Part shown: in pieces, positions 43,778 through 53,281 of the stretch
Layout: every line of letters starts with the position of its first letter
How positions within the stretch are numbered: position 1 is the stretch's first letter
From: Bacillus sp. ISL-45
GTDB taxonomy: Bacteria > Bacillota > Bacilli > Bacillales > Cytobacillaceae
Direction: 5' to 3'
DNA: 64,000 nucleotides
Assembly (NCBI RefSeq): GCF_018613195.1
Contig: NZ_JAGGQQ010000006.1
Location: 117,100 to 181,099, forward strand
Made by a program: the position numbers and the translations under genes
The notes under the pieces: model-generated
What the model saw: the letters and a program-made list of their open reading frames with translations, nothing else
What the model was told of the DNA's origin: nothing
Databases searched by the model: none

Positions 43778-43942
43778 ATCCATACCTCCTTTTTCTATAC
43801 GGTTCATGTATATGGAAGAACTATCAAAACTGTGCTCCTTTACATTCTGCAAAAACCAGTGGGGCAATGGGGCGCATATAGATACAAATCCAAGCGAAGC
43901 AGTGATGGATAACCATTAAATTTTTTTAAGAAGGGGAATGGG

Positions 43943-44599
43943 ATGGGAAACATAAAGAAACATTTATTTGTTTCATTTCTGGCATTTTTATTGAGTTTAA
44001 TATTTTATTATAGCCGATCTGGCTGGAATACAATGCATTCCTTGAACAGAGCATTTGCGGATGTGGCCTTATTATATCTGATTATTACGATGATTCTGGG
44101 TCCGCTAAGCAAATTTCATCCTGTTTTTCACCGTTTTTTATCCTGGAGAAGAGAGCTGGGAATATGGTGCGCAATAATGGTATTATTTCATCTTTATATC
44201 CTTTTCAAAGGGTGGTTTTACTGGGAGCCAATTAGATTAATTATCGGAGTTAATCAGGTAACAGGCCAGCTTGATTTTGATCCTGGCTTTACACTTGCCA
44301 ATCTAATTGGGTTTGTCAGCTTGTTCTATCTGCTTTTGCTTAGCCTGGTATCAAATAATCGCTCTGTCAAGATATTAGGGGATAAAGGGTGGGAGCACCT
44401 TCAAAGACAAAGTGGCACTCTGTTCGTGTTGGTTATATTGCACACCACTTTCTTTCTGTTCTTTTTTCGATTCGGGCAGTATAACTGGTTACAAAAGCCA
44501 TTTCTTGTTATTATTGCAGCTATATTTATATTGAAATGGGCCGCATTTATACTAACTGTAAAAAGGAATCGACCTAAAAACGGCAGAGAAAAAAATTAA
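43943..44599 (+). CDS. ferric reductase-like transmembrane protein
   Basis: The 218-aa integral membrane protein has about six hydrophobic helices. Its WRRELGIWCAIMVLFHLYIL segment and the later LFVLVILHTTFFLFFF segment place histidines as in the haem-ligating helices of the ferric reductase/MsrQ-type domain (PF01794). No FAD or NADPH domain follows, so a partner would supply electrons, as in MsrP-MsrQ. GGGGAATGGG precedes ATG 43943. It is divergent from the copper-storage-like gene, with about 165 bases between the two start codons. Confidence 0.8.
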   Translation: MGNIKKHLFVSFLAFLLSLIFYYSRSGWNTMHSLNRAFADVALLYLIITMILGPLSKFHPVFHRFLSWRRELGIWCAIMVLFHLYILFKGWFYWEPIRLIIGVNQVTGQLDFDPGFTLANLIGFVSLFYLLLLSLVSNNRSVKILGDKGWEHLQRQSGTLFVLVILHTTFFLFFFRFGQYNWLQKPFLVIIAAIFILKWAAFILTVKRNRPKNGREKN

Positions 44600-44660
44600 T
44601 TAAGTAAAAAGTTCATAGGCCAGTGACCGGAATCAAACTAATCAAGCATTAAAGCCAAAC

Positions 44661-44705
44661 AACGTTAAGCCATCACTTGTAGATGAGTGCAGGTGGCTTA
44701 ACGTT
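44661..44705. repeat. 12-bp inverted repeat
   Basis: AACGTTAAGCCA (44661-44672) is exactly complementary to TGGCTTAACGTT (44694-44705), with further partial pairing in the 21-base loop. No T tract follows, so it is not a typical terminator. Confidence 0.6.
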
Positions 44706-44793
44706 CATGAGCATAACTCATAATTTGGTCGTTGTTTGCAATTGAAAAAACGGGAGGAGGGTTGGCTCGGCCGTTTCTATAAAAATCATTTTA

Positions 44794-44825
<32 letters not shown>

Positions 44826-44845
44826 CATAAAATCATTATAGTATT

Positions 44846-44880
44846 GTCTCACTAACTAAGTATACTTAAACTAGTGAGAC
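44846..44880. repeat. 35-bp interrupted palindrome
   Basis: GTCTCACTA and TAGTGAGAC are perfect outer arms around an inner palindrome TAAGTATACTTA, with short AC/AAC spacers. No T tract follows. The arrangement suggests a protein-binding site rather than a terminator. Confidence 0.6.
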
Positions 44881-45182
44881 GCAATCGAAAATTCACCTGG
44901 ATTCTCATGATATTAATTTGTTTCTGCTTAAAATAATGACTTCTAATTTAATTAAATTTTTTTTGGTTAGTTCAAGTCTATTGCTTCAGTTCATTCCAGT
45001 TTGCATCTGGGTCTTATTAGAAAAAACTTCTTATATCTCGTTTCGCGCCAGAAGTTTTCCATTCGCTTTATTTATGGTATTAATCATACTGTTAACTGTC
45101 TCTATCCTCTTTAACAATTTCCCTTAGTTTACATAATATTATTATGTACCTTCTTTTCCGGTTCATGCATGCTGTATTTAAA

Positions 45183-45207
45183 AAAGCACAGGTCTCATGC
45201 CTGTGCT
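45183..45207 (-). terminator. terminator overlapping the staygreen-like gene end
   Basis: AAGCACAGG pairs with CCTGTGCTT and the minus-strand tail is T6. The stop codon of the gene lies inside the hairpin. Confidence 0.85.
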
Positions 45208-45686
45208 TCTGGTGTTCTTTCTTTATTCGCTTTGTTAAGATACGTTCTAGGCGTACCATAGCAGCGGATTTGATTAAATTCTGGATAGATCGATGAAAAC
45301 TGTACGTAAATTGGCGCATCAAGCAGCCATGGATAATATGTGAAAAAGCTTCTATCTCCATAAATCATCGCAGTCAATGCTAAATCCAATTCTTTCTTGA
45401 AAATCATGTATCGGATTCTGGACATATTCAAATCGTATTCGCCGTTGCTGATATAAACCTTTCCATACAGTAAGTATTCACCGTTGAGTGTCACCCAGTC
45501 GGCCAGTACTTCATCGCGCATTTCATAATTGATGGCCTGGTAGTCATAGACATTCCCGATGGCAAGAAATAATTCTCCAGTAAGGTCAGAATGAGTAAAA
45601 GTATATTTCCTGCTGTCTATAGGCACAAAAGCAGTTGCTGGTGGAATAAAGGTAACTTTCAGTCGTTCTGGCTTGAATTTGCTCAC
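45195..45686 (-). CDS. staygreen family protein
   Basis: The 163-aa protein has the staygreen core: FKPERLKVTFIPPATAFVPI at the N-terminus, RKYTFTHSDLTGELFLAIGN near residue 27, then YEMRDEVLADWV and PIYVQFSSIYPEFN. Plant staygreen proteins dechelate magnesium from chlorophyll; Bacillus homologues lack chlorophyll and have no assigned substrate. I chose GTG 45686 because GGAAGGAGCC lies seven bases upstream and the family usually starts just before FxPExL. The longer frame from 45758 adds 24 residues with no support. Confidence 0.82.
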   Translation of the reverse strand: MSKFKPERLKVTFIPPATAFVPIDSRKYTFTHSDLTGELFLAIGNVYDYQAINYEMRDEVLADWVTLNGEYLLYGKVYISNGEYDLNMSRIRYMIFKKELDLALTAMIYGDRSFFTYYPWLLDAPIYVQFSSIYPEFNQIRCYGTPRTYLNKANKERTPEAQA

Positions 45687-45767
45687 GTCAGAAGGCTCCT
45701 TCCTGATAAAAGAATCCTTTTCCGATAGCTTATGCCAGTTGTGGGAATTACGTGACAATCGCCTATT

Positions 45768-46526
45768 TTATTGAGCTTTCAGGGGTTTGACTTCAGCACT
45801 TAATAATTCCCATTTTCCGTTTTCATATAACCAGGAAGATTCAAGATTGGCGATTCCATCAGCATTATACGCTCCATTTATCCGCTGGCTCCCTTTTAAT
45901 CCGTAAAGGCCATTTTTGACCTTCTCTGTCTCTAATAATCCGAATGGAAGAACCATTAGTTCTGCCGGTTCATTTAATTTTCCATCCTGATATAGCCCGA
46001 GCCTTTCATAATCATCTTTCCTGTCGCTTAAGTCAAAGCTGTACGACTGGCCTGTTTCCTCAATCGTAATGGAAGCCTTGTATCCATCCTCAAATTGACT
46101 GCTGACTGCCAAAGGTTCTGGCACAGTGAGATTGGTAACTTGGAAATCCCTTAAACTATATAAGTAATAATTCGAAAGACCTCCGCTTCCTCCCGTAGGA
46201 ACACTGATAAATATGTCTTTTACAGAATCGTGATTCAAATCTTTATATATAGCAGCAGGATCGTAGCCACCCTCTAGATCGATCTTATAGATTTCTCCAT
46301 TGGAGGCTCTGATTTTCAGGAAAATATTATTGAGATATTGAGCCCCTTCTTCATAAGGCACGCCTTTCACATAAATCAAATCTTTCTTCCCATCGCCCGT
46401 AACATCCACTTTTCCCTCTGATATTGTCACCGTTTTCTCACTGGATTCCCCTGCGTATACGCCGGTGAAGGCGGTTAACGACATAAAAAAGAATGCGCCA
46501 AACGTGATTAATAGTTCCCTTTTCAT
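45768..46526 (-). CDS. secreted protein with FG-GAP/VCBS-like repeats
   Basis: The 252-aa product has a signal peptide (residues 1-25, MKRELLITFGAFFFMSLTAF then an AGE cleavage region). Two Ca-binding-like loops are visible: KVDVTGDGKKDLIYVKG near residue 40 and YKDLNHDSVKDIFISVPTGG near 92, as in FG-GAP/VCBS beta-propeller repeats. The C-terminal 100 residues are beta-rich with no motif. No enzyme activity is evident. ATG 46526 is preceded by a weak site (CGGGGTGA). It is followed by the staygreen-like gene, whose chosen start lies 82 bases beyond its stop. Confidence 0.65.
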   Translation of the reverse strand: MKRELLITFGAFFFMSLTAFTGVYAGESSEKTVTISEGKVDVTGDGKKDLIYVKGVPYEEGAQYLNNIFLKIRASNGEIYKIDLEGGYDPAAIYKDLNHDSVKDIFISVPTGGSGGLSNYYLYSLRDFQVTNLTVPEPLAVSSQFEDGYKASITIEETGQSYSFDLSDRKDDYERLGLYQDGKLNEPAELMVLPFGLLETEKVKNGLYGLKGSQRINGAYNADGIANLESSWLYENGKWELLSAEVKPLKAQ

Positions 46527-46577
46527 TTTAAATCACCCCGTTGAAGTTATCTTCTCCAGAAATGGTAAAAAAATGCA

Positions 46578-46610
46578 TAAAAAACCCCTCTGACCGAATC
46601 AGAAGGGTTA
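46578..46610 (-). terminator. terminator after the second AGCS gene
   Basis: AACCCTTCTGA pairs with TCAGAGGGGTT on the minus strand (one G-U pair), followed by T6. Confidence 0.8.
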
Positions 46611-46617
46611 GTTACTA

Positions 46618-48051
46618 TTACTTATTTTTGGACTCTACAGCCTTTTGATAATCCCAGGACTCTATTCCTGTCAAACCATCAATTGAATCAGCATAGAAAA
46701 CTGGATCTTTTCCTTGTTTTCGCTGTTCCCTGTAATCCTTTAATGCTGCCATAGCAATCTTCGCTAGCAAGGTTATGGCTATAAGATTGATCAATGCCAT
46801 GATACCCATGAAGAGATCTGCCAAATTCCAGACGATGGCTAGCTCGGCAATTGAACCGAACAAAACCATTCCTATAACAGCAAGACGGTAAATAAAGAGA
46901 GCAGTAGGGCTTTTCTTGATGAATTCAATATTCGTTTCACCATAATAGTAATTTCCAATAATGGAGGTGAATGCAAAAAGGAAAATAGCTCCGCCGACGA
47001 ACGCTGGTGCCCATGAACCGACATGAGCTGTCAGAGCTGCTTGAGTTAACTGTATTCCATCCAAATCAGGGTTCGTATATTCGCCCGACATAATGATGAT
47101 AAAGGCTGTTGCCGTACAAATCAGTAAAGTATCCGTAAATACACCTAATGTTTGGATTAGGCCTTGTTTTACTGGATGGGTTACAGCCGCAGTAGCAGCT
47201 GCATTTGGTGCACTTCCCATCCCGGCCTCGTTGGAGAATAGTCCTCTCTTGATTCCCATCATAACCGCTGCTCCCATTCCACCGCCTACTACTTCCTGCA
47301 GGCCGAATGCGTTCTTGACGATCAGTGAGAGCATTGCAGGGATTTCTGTGAAATTCATGATCACAATGATCAATGCAAGGATTAAATATAACACTGCCAT
47401 GATTGGCACGATAATTTGAGAGACAAAAGCGATCCTTTTAATTCCGCCAAAAATGACCGCCGCAGTCATAACAGCCAAAATGACTCCCATCCAAAAGCGA
47501 TCGAATCCAAACGCCTGGTCAAAGGCAAGGGAAATGGTGTTGGATTGTACAGAACTAAACACCAAGCCAAAAGTAAAGACAATAATTATAGCAAATAAGA
47601 TACCCAGCCATCTCTTATTTAACCCTCGTTCCATATAATAAGCTGGACCGCCGCGATATTCTGCCTCGTCTTTATCTTTAACCTTATAAATTTGGGCTAG
47701 AGTACTTTCGATAAAGCTTGATGCTGCTCCTATTAACGCAATGATCCACATCCAAAAGACGGCTCCTGGCCCTCCGGCAGAGATGGCTGTCGCAACTCCA
47801 GCCAGGTTCCCTGTACCAACCCTTGAAGCTAAGCTGACTGTAAATGCCTGAAATGATGACCTGCCCCGTTTCCCTTCAGAAGATACAGTGGCTGGATCTT
47901 TAAGTACCTTGATCATTTCAGGGAAGTATTTGAATTGAACAAATCTGGTTCTGAACGTAAAATATGTACCCAATACAACCAGTACAGCAATTAATACATA
48001 GCTCCACATATAATTGTTTAATTCGGATATAATGTTGTTGAAAATCTCCAT
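46618..48051 (-). CDS. alanine/glycine:cation symporter (AGCS family)
   Basis: This 477-aa paralogue of the 16537-17997 protein has the same signatures: SFQAFTVSLASRVGTGNLAG near residue 65, GGPGAVFWMWIIALIGAAS, YRGGPAYYMERGLN, and SNEAGMGSAPNAAATAAVTH near 270. The C-terminal tail is charged and shorter. Na+ or H+-coupled uptake of alanine or glycine is expected. ATG 48051 follows AAGGAG. It is monocistronic; its two differences from the paralogue in the SNEAG block (Met-Gly-Ser for Gln-Gly-Thr) may reflect a different substrate, but that is speculation. Confidence 0.93.
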   Translation of the reverse strand: MEIFNNIISELNNYMWSYVLIAVLVVLGTYFTFRTRFVQFKYFPEMIKVLKDPATVSSEGKRGRSSFQAFTVSLASRVGTGNLAGVATAISAGGPGAVFWMWIIALIGAASSFIESTLAQIYKVKDKDEAEYRGGPAYYMERGLNKRWLGILFAIIIVFTFGLVFSSVQSNTISLAFDQAFGFDRFWMGVILAVMTAAVIFGGIKRIAFVSQIIVPIMAVLYLILALIIVIMNFTEIPAMLSLIVKNAFGLQEVVGGGMGAAVMMGIKRGLFSNEAGMGSAPNAAATAAVTHPVKQGLIQTLGVFTDTLLICTATAFIIIMSGEYTNPDLDGIQLTQAALTAHVGSWAPAFVGGAIFLFAFTSIIGNYYYGETNIEFIKKSPTALFIYRLAVIGMVLFGSIAELAIVWNLADLFMGIMALINLIAITLLAKIAMAALKDYREQRKQGKDPVFYADSIDGLTGIESWDYQKAVESKNK

Positions 48052-48210
48052 AAAAAACTCCTTTATTATGTATTAGACAAAGATATTTTAGTATAGTTTT
48101 TAATGTACCAAAATTGTAATCGCTTTACAATGGTACTTCACTCCCATTATCAGATTTGCCTCCGAAAGACAGGAAGCTACCTACCTATTACCCTGATTAT
48201 TGGATTAAAA

Positions 48211-48244
48211 ACAAAAAACACAGCAAATACACTGTGTTTTTTGT
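48211..48244 (-). terminator. terminator after parC
   Basis: ACAAAAAACACAG pairs perfectly with CTGTGTTTTTTGT, with a T-rich minus-strand tail. Confidence 0.85.
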
Positions 48245-48255
48245 TGGAACTGGTA

Positions 48256-50697
48256 TTATTGCGAGCCTTTTGCTTGTTCATTCTCACTTTTCCAGATACC
48301 TGTAAGCTTTCCAGTTTCACTATCATCCACAAGGAAGGATCCATTTGTATATCGATCGCTGAACCTTAATTCTGTAGCTTTCACTGAAACAATTTGCTGT
48401 TTTTCTGACTGGAAGAATAATTCTTCATCGTCCTGGACTGCCTCCACACCAATAATACGGTGAGGGTTTGCTTTCAATTCACGCAGCATGACAACACCGC
48501 GTTTAGCCCTGGAAGTCTTCTCGAACTCAGACATCTTCATTTTTTTAACGGCACCACGCTGCGTAGCTATGACGATGGAATGGCTGCGATTGTTGTCAAT
48601 AGTTTTCCCGCCGACAACATAATCCCCATCCTTCAGGTTCATCCCCTTTACTCCAGCTGCCCTGACTCCAATTGGACTAATTTCTTCTTCGCTGAACCAC
48701 AGACCATAACCGAGATGTGATGCAAGGAATAAATCCTTCTCACCATTGGTTACATGTACATCGATGACACGGTCGTCACCTTTTACATTGATTGCGGTTA
48801 GCGGCTTGGAGTAACGCTGGGCTTTATAAAGGTTTAATTCAGATTTCTTTACCATGCCATTCCTGGTCACAAATACAAAGAAAGAATTCTGTTCGAAATC
48901 CGTGACAGGGACAGCCTTTATGATTTCTTCATCCCGGTCTAACGGCACAAGGTTTGCAACATGCTGGCCAAGGTCTTTCCAGCGGATGTCAGGAAGTTCA
49001 TGGACAGGCAAGTATAGGTAGCTGCCTTTATTTGTGAACAACAGCAGGACATCCTTTGTATTCATATTCAACTGTGATAAAAGCCTATCCGTGTCCTTCA
49101 TCGCAAAATCCTGCCCATTGGAGGCGGCATATGATCTTTGGCTGGTTCGTTTAACGTATCCATCCTTCGTCACAGTAACGATGACATCCTCGCTTGCAAT
49201 CAGTACTTCAAGGTTAATCTTGATTTCCTCAATCTCTTCCTCGATTTTTGTTCTGCGCTCATCAGAGAACCGCTTTTTGACATCCTTCAGTTCCTTTTTG
49301 ATGACAGATAATAGCTTTTTCTCACTGCCGAGTATCGCGGTAAGCTCCTCTACTTTCTTGGCAAGCTCCTCTGCCTCGGCTTGAAGGGCAGTAATATCGG
49401 TATTCGTCAGGCGGTATAATTGCAAGGATACAATTGCTTCAGCCTGTACTTCAGTGAATTCAAATTTCTTAATCAAATTATCTTTGGCGTCACGCTTATC
49501 CTTTGAAGCACGGATTGTTGCGATCACCTGGTCGAGGATAGATAAAGCTTTCATAAGCCCTTCAACGATATGCTCTCGGTCACGAGCTTTTTGAAGGTCA
49601 TATTGGGAACGCTTTGTCACAACATCCTTCTGGTGGTCAATATAAGCATCAATCAATTCGGCAAGTCCCATCAATACAGGTCTTTTCTTGTTGATGGCAA
49701 CCATATTGAAATTATAGGTAATCTGCAAATCGCTGTTCTTATACAGGTAATTCAAAACACCATTTGCATCAGCTTCTTTTTTCAGCTCAATTACGACACG
49801 GAGCCCTGTGCGGTCGGTTTCATCACGCACTTCCGAAATGCCTTCCACTTTACGGTCAAGCCGGAATTCATCAATCCGTTTGACTAGATTGGCTTTATTG
49901 ATTTCATAAGGAATTTCTGTGATGACAATCTGCTGTTTGCCGCCGCGGATGTCTTCGATTTCGGCTTTACCGCGAACGATGACCTTTCCTTTACCGGTTT
50001 TATAGGCTTTAGTGATTCCCTCAACACCCTGGATGATTCCTCCTGTGGGGAAATCCGGAGCTTTAATGACTTTCATCAAATCTTCCACAGTGCACGCAGG
50101 ATTGTCCATCCTCATGATGACCCCATCAATCACTTCCGCCAGGTTATGAGGAGGAATATCTGTCGCATAACCGGCGGATATCCCGGTAGAACCATTGACT
50201 AGCAAGTTTGGGAACATCGCAGGGAGTACCGTAGGCTCACTTGATGTGTCATCAAAGTTCGGGATGAATTCGACTGTTCTTTTCTCGATATCCCTTAACA
50301 GTTCACCCGCAATGGCAGACAATCTTGCTTCTGTATAACGCATCGCAGCTGGAGGGTCACCGTCTATGCTTCCGTTGTTACCATGCATTTCGACAAGATA
50401 GTTCCGCACTTTCCAATCCTGGCTCATACGGACCATGGCTTCATATACAGAGGAATCACCGTGCGGATGGTAGTTACCAATTACGTTACCGACTGTCTTG
50501 GCTGATTTCCGGAAGCCTTTCTCACTTGTGTTTCCTTCCACGTGCATAGCATACAAAATCCTGCGTTGAACAGGTTTGAGCCCGTCCCTCGCATCAGGAA
50601 GTGCACGTTCCTGGATAATATATTTACTATAACGGCCGAAACGGTCGCCTAATACATCTTCTAATGGGAGGTCACGAAATTTTTCAACTGAACTCAT
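48256..50697 (-). CDS. parC: DNA topoisomerase IV subunit A
   Basis: ParC is the DNA breakage-reunion subunit of topoisomerase IV and decatenates sister chromosomes. The 813-aa product has [20 protein letters not shown] near residue 31 and the catalytic Tyr121 in [11 protein letters not shown]. The GyrA-box type beta-pinwheel C-terminus lacks the full GyrA box, which separates ParC from GyrA. The quinolone-determining residues corresponding to GrlA Ser80 and Glu84 are Ser82 and Glu86 in [10 protein letters not shown], the sensitive form. ATG 50697 overlaps the parE stop by four bases. Confidence 0.96.
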   Translation of the reverse strand: MSSVEKFRDLPLEDVLGDRFGRYSKYIIQERALPDARDGLKPVQRRILYAMHVEGNTSEKGFRKSAKTVGNVIGNYHPHGDSSVYEAMVRMSQDWKVRNYLVEMHGNNGSIDGDPPAAMRYTEARLSAIAGELLRDIEKRTVEFIPNFDDTSSEPTVLPAMFPNLLVNGSTGISAGYATDIPPHNLAEVIDGVIMRMDNPACTVEDLMKVIKAPDFPTGGIIQGVEGITKAYKTGKGKVIVRGKAEIEDIRGGKQQIVITEIPYEINKANLVKRIDEFRLDRKVEGISEVRDETDRTGLRVVIELKKEADANGVLNYLYKNSDLQITYNFNMVAINKKRPVLMGLAELIDAYIDHQKDVVTKRSQYDLQKARDREHIVEGLMKALSILDQVIATIRASKDKRDAKDNLIKKFEFTEVQAEAIVSLQLYRLTNTDITALQAEAEELAKKVEELTAILGSEKKLLSVIKKELKDVKKRFSDERRTKIEEEIEEIKINLEVLIASEDVIVTVTKDGYVKRTSQRSYAASNGQDFAMKDTDRLLSQLNMNTKDVLLLFTNKGSYLYLPVHELPDIRWKDLGQHVANLVPLDRDEEIIKAVPVTDFEQNSFFVFVTRNGMVKKSELNLYKAQRYSKPLTAINVKGDDRVIDVHVTNGEKDLFLASHLGYGLWFSEEEISPIGVRAAGVKGMNLKDGDYVVGGKTIDNNRSHSIVIATQRGAVKKMKMSEFEKTSRAKRGVVMLRELKANPHRIIGVEAVQDDEELFFQSEKQQIVSVKATELRFSDRYTNGSFLVDDSETGKLTGIWKSENEQAKGSQ

Positions 50698-52673
50698 TCG
50701 CCAGCAACCTCCTCTGTAACTGAGATATTTTCATTTTCAAGGATGTTTCCATCTTCCTCCAGGCCGAACGCTACATTGGATTCTATCCACTTCCTGCGTG
50801 GTTCCACCTTATCCCCCATAAGGGTTGTCACTCTTCGCTCCGCTCTAGCTGCATCGTCAATTCTAACCCGGATCAATGTCCTTGTCTCAGGATCCATCGT
50901 GGTTTCCCAGAGCTGATCGGCGTTCATTTCCCCGAGACCCTTATAACGCTGGATAATATAGCCTTTACCGACCTTCTTCATCGCGTCCTTCAGCTCTTCG
51001 TCGCTCCAGGCATATTCGATGACTTCTTTTTTGCCTGTTCCCTTGCTGACTTTATATAGCGGCGGCAGGGCAATGAATACCTTACCGGCTTCAATCAGCG
51101 GCTTCATATATCGGTAAAAGAATGTCAGCAACAGCACCTGGATATGGGCACCGTCGGTATCGGCATCCGTCATGATGACTATTTTGTCATAGTTGATGTC
51201 TTCTACATTGAAGTCAGAACCTACTCCGGCACCAATGGCATGGATAATCGTATTGATTTCTTCATTTTTGAAGATGTCCTGAAGTTTTGCTTTTTCGGTA
51301 TTAATTACTTTACCCCGCAATGGAAGCACAGCCTGGAATTTCCTGTCGCGGCCTTGTTTGGCAGAACCACCAGCGGAATCACCCTCTACCAGGTAAAGTT
51401 CATTTTTCGCAGGGTTCTTGGATTGTGCTGGCGTCAGTTTGCCAGACAACACCGCATCTGATCTCTTTCTCTTCTTCCCGCTTCTTGCATCCTCGCGCGC
51501 TTTTCGGGCAGCTTCACGCGCCTGATAAGCTTTGATGGACTTTCGAATCAGTAATGTACTGAAATCAGGATTTTCCTCAAGGAAATATGATAAGTGTTCA
51601 GAAACGACAGAATCAACCGCGGATCTGGCTTCACTTGTTCCCAGTTTCCCCTTTGTCTGGCCTTCAAATTGCAGCAGCTCTTCAGGAATGCGCACGGAAA
51701 CAATGCCCGCCAACCCTTCCCGAATGTCAGCGCCTTCAAGGTTCTTGTCCTTCTCCTTAAGCAACCCAACCTTGCGGGCATACTCATTGAATACCCTCGT
51801 CATCGCCGTTTTGGCACCTGCTTCATGTGTACCGCCATCTTTTGTCCGGACATTGTTGACGAATGAGAGCACATTCTCAGAGTACCCATCGTTAAATTGG
51901 AAGGCAAACTCAACTTCTATTTTGCTGTACTCACCTTCAAAACTGACAACTGGATGCATCACATCTTTTTCTTCGTTCAAATATTCTACGAATGCCTGTA
52001 TTCCAGTCTCATAATGAAAAACATCCTTAGCATCATTACGCTCATCGATTAACTCTATTTTAAGTCCTTTTAACAAAAAGGCAGACTCTCTAAGACGTTC
52101 AGAGAGGGTATCATAGTTATAAGTTAACGTAGAGAAAATTTCCGGGTCAGGCTTAAAGTGGATTGTCGTTCCTGATTGGTTGGTTTTTCCGATCTTTTCA
52201 AGGGTTGTCACTGGTTTTCCGCCATTTTCAAAACGCTGCTCATAGATGAAACCATCACGCTTGATGGTTACAACCAGCCATTCTGATAATGCATTTACAA
52301 CGGATGCACCTACACCATGAAGGCCGCCGCTCGTTTTATATCCACCCTGACCAAACTTTCCGCCTGCGTGCAGGACAGTAAGGATGACCTCTGGAGTTGG
52401 TTTGCCTAGCTTATGCATCCCCGTTGGCATGCCTCGGCCTTTATCCTGGACACTGATGGAATTATCTTTATGGATTTTGACGATGATTTGATTACCGTAG
52501 CCGCCAAGTGCTTCGTCTACAGAGTTATCAACGATTTCGTAAACGAGGTGATGAAGTCCCCGTGTATCCGTGCTGCCGATATACATACCCGGCCTTTTGC
52601 GTACCGCTTCAAGGCCTTCAAGCACCTGTATGGCATCATCATTATAATCAAAAGCTTGCTGATTTCTTGCCAC
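50694..52673 (-). CDS. parE: DNA topoisomerase IV subunit B
   Basis: ParE supplies the ATPase (GHKL) and TOPRIM parts of topoisomerase IV. The 659-aa product has [20 protein letters not shown] and the [11 protein letters not shown]-box near residue 45, the [16 protein letters not shown]-box near 115, [20 protein letters not shown] near 425 and the metal block [11 protein letters not shown] near 500. I chose GTG 52673 (MARNQQAF), seven bases after AAAGGGG; this matches the usual N-terminus, whereas the ATG at 52679 overlaps the site and the frame from 52706 is an unsupported extension. It is co-transcribed with parC. Confidence 0.96.
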   Translation of the reverse strand: MARNQQAFDYNDDAIQVLEGLEAVRKRPGMYIGSTDTRGLHHLVYEIVDNSVDEALGGYGNQIIVKIHKDNSISVQDKGRGMPTGMHKLGKPTPEVILTVLHAGGKFGQGGYKTSGGLHGVGASVVNALSEWLVVTIKRDGFIYEQRFENGGKPVTTLEKIGKTNQSGTTIHFKPDPEIFSTLTYNYDTLSERLRESAFLLKGLKIELIDERNDAKDVFHYETGIQAFVEYLNEEKDVMHPVVSFEGEYSKIEVEFAFQFNDGYSENVLSFVNNVRTKDGGTHEAGAKTAMTRVFNEYARKVGLLKEKDKNLEGADIREGLAGIVSVRIPEELLQFEGQTKGKLGTSEARSAVDSVVSEHLSYFLEENPDFSTLLIRKSIKAYQAREAARKAREDARSGKKRKRSDAVLSGKLTPAQSKNPAKNELYLVEGDSAGGSAKQGRDRKFQAVLPLRGKVINTEKAKLQDIFKNEEINTIIHAIGAGVGSDFNVEDINYDKIVIMTDADTDGAHIQVLLLTFFYRYMKPLIEAGKVFIALPPLYKVSKGTGKKEVIEYAWSDEELKDAMKKVGKGYIIQRYKGLGEMNADQLWETTMDPETRTLIRVRIDDAARAERRVTTLMGDKVEPRRKWIESNVAFGLEEDGNILENENISVTEEVAGE

Positions 52674-52763
52674 AAACATACCCCTTTCATTTCTAGCAAT
52701 CAACATTGACGGTTTTTATGTATAGTGTCAATGAATTCGTTAAGTATTCGTCTTTTTTTATAA

Positions 52764-52932
52764 GGCTTTTTCGTATTGATAGTTGCTTTTCGTAGAAAAT
52801 GTCTATTCCAGCGCGTATTTTAGCTTCGAAACTGTATTCTTGGTTTCTAAAATGAAGAAAGACATTAGACTCATACAAACCCATAAACCCGTTTTCTTTA
52901 GCTTGTAAAACAACACGTTTACGAAAAGAGCC
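52764..52932. mobile_element. degenerate MITE-like element upstream of parE
   Basis: The left end GGCTTTTTCGTATTGATAGT and the right end CGTTTACGAAAAGAGCC match the family ends as inverted repeats, but the interior is unrelated and no 8-bp duplication remains. It lies in the parE leader region, 90 bases from the start codon. From 52933 to 53281 nothing further is recognised. Confidence 0.55.
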
Positions 52933-53281
52933 ATTGAAAAAGTAGTAAGGTTCTTATCTCCTTTTTCAGAATCAGAACAATTGTTCTCTTAGTTATTTTA
53001 CCATAAGAATGGCGTCTATGCTTAATTGTAGCGATTAATTGGGATTTGGCAAACGGATTTCAAGAATTAATTGGAATTTTGTCATAAAAAATCGGTTATT
53101 TGGGGACTTATGTGAAGCTTTCATGTCATTTTTTTGCTGTTAAATTCGATTCCATAGAGAAGTAAACCTCTTTCACCCTTCCACTTTCACCGGCCATTTA
53201 AACTCCCAGAGATTTCCGCCGTTAATTTTTCAATTGTACTGCAACATAAGAACAAATACATTTTACGGAGGCCTTTTATTT

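Noticed and set aside
44918-45127. Hydrophobic 69-codon frame as a small membrane protein gene
   Set aside because: No ribosome site before the ATG codons, and AT-rich DNA readily yields hydrophobic frames.
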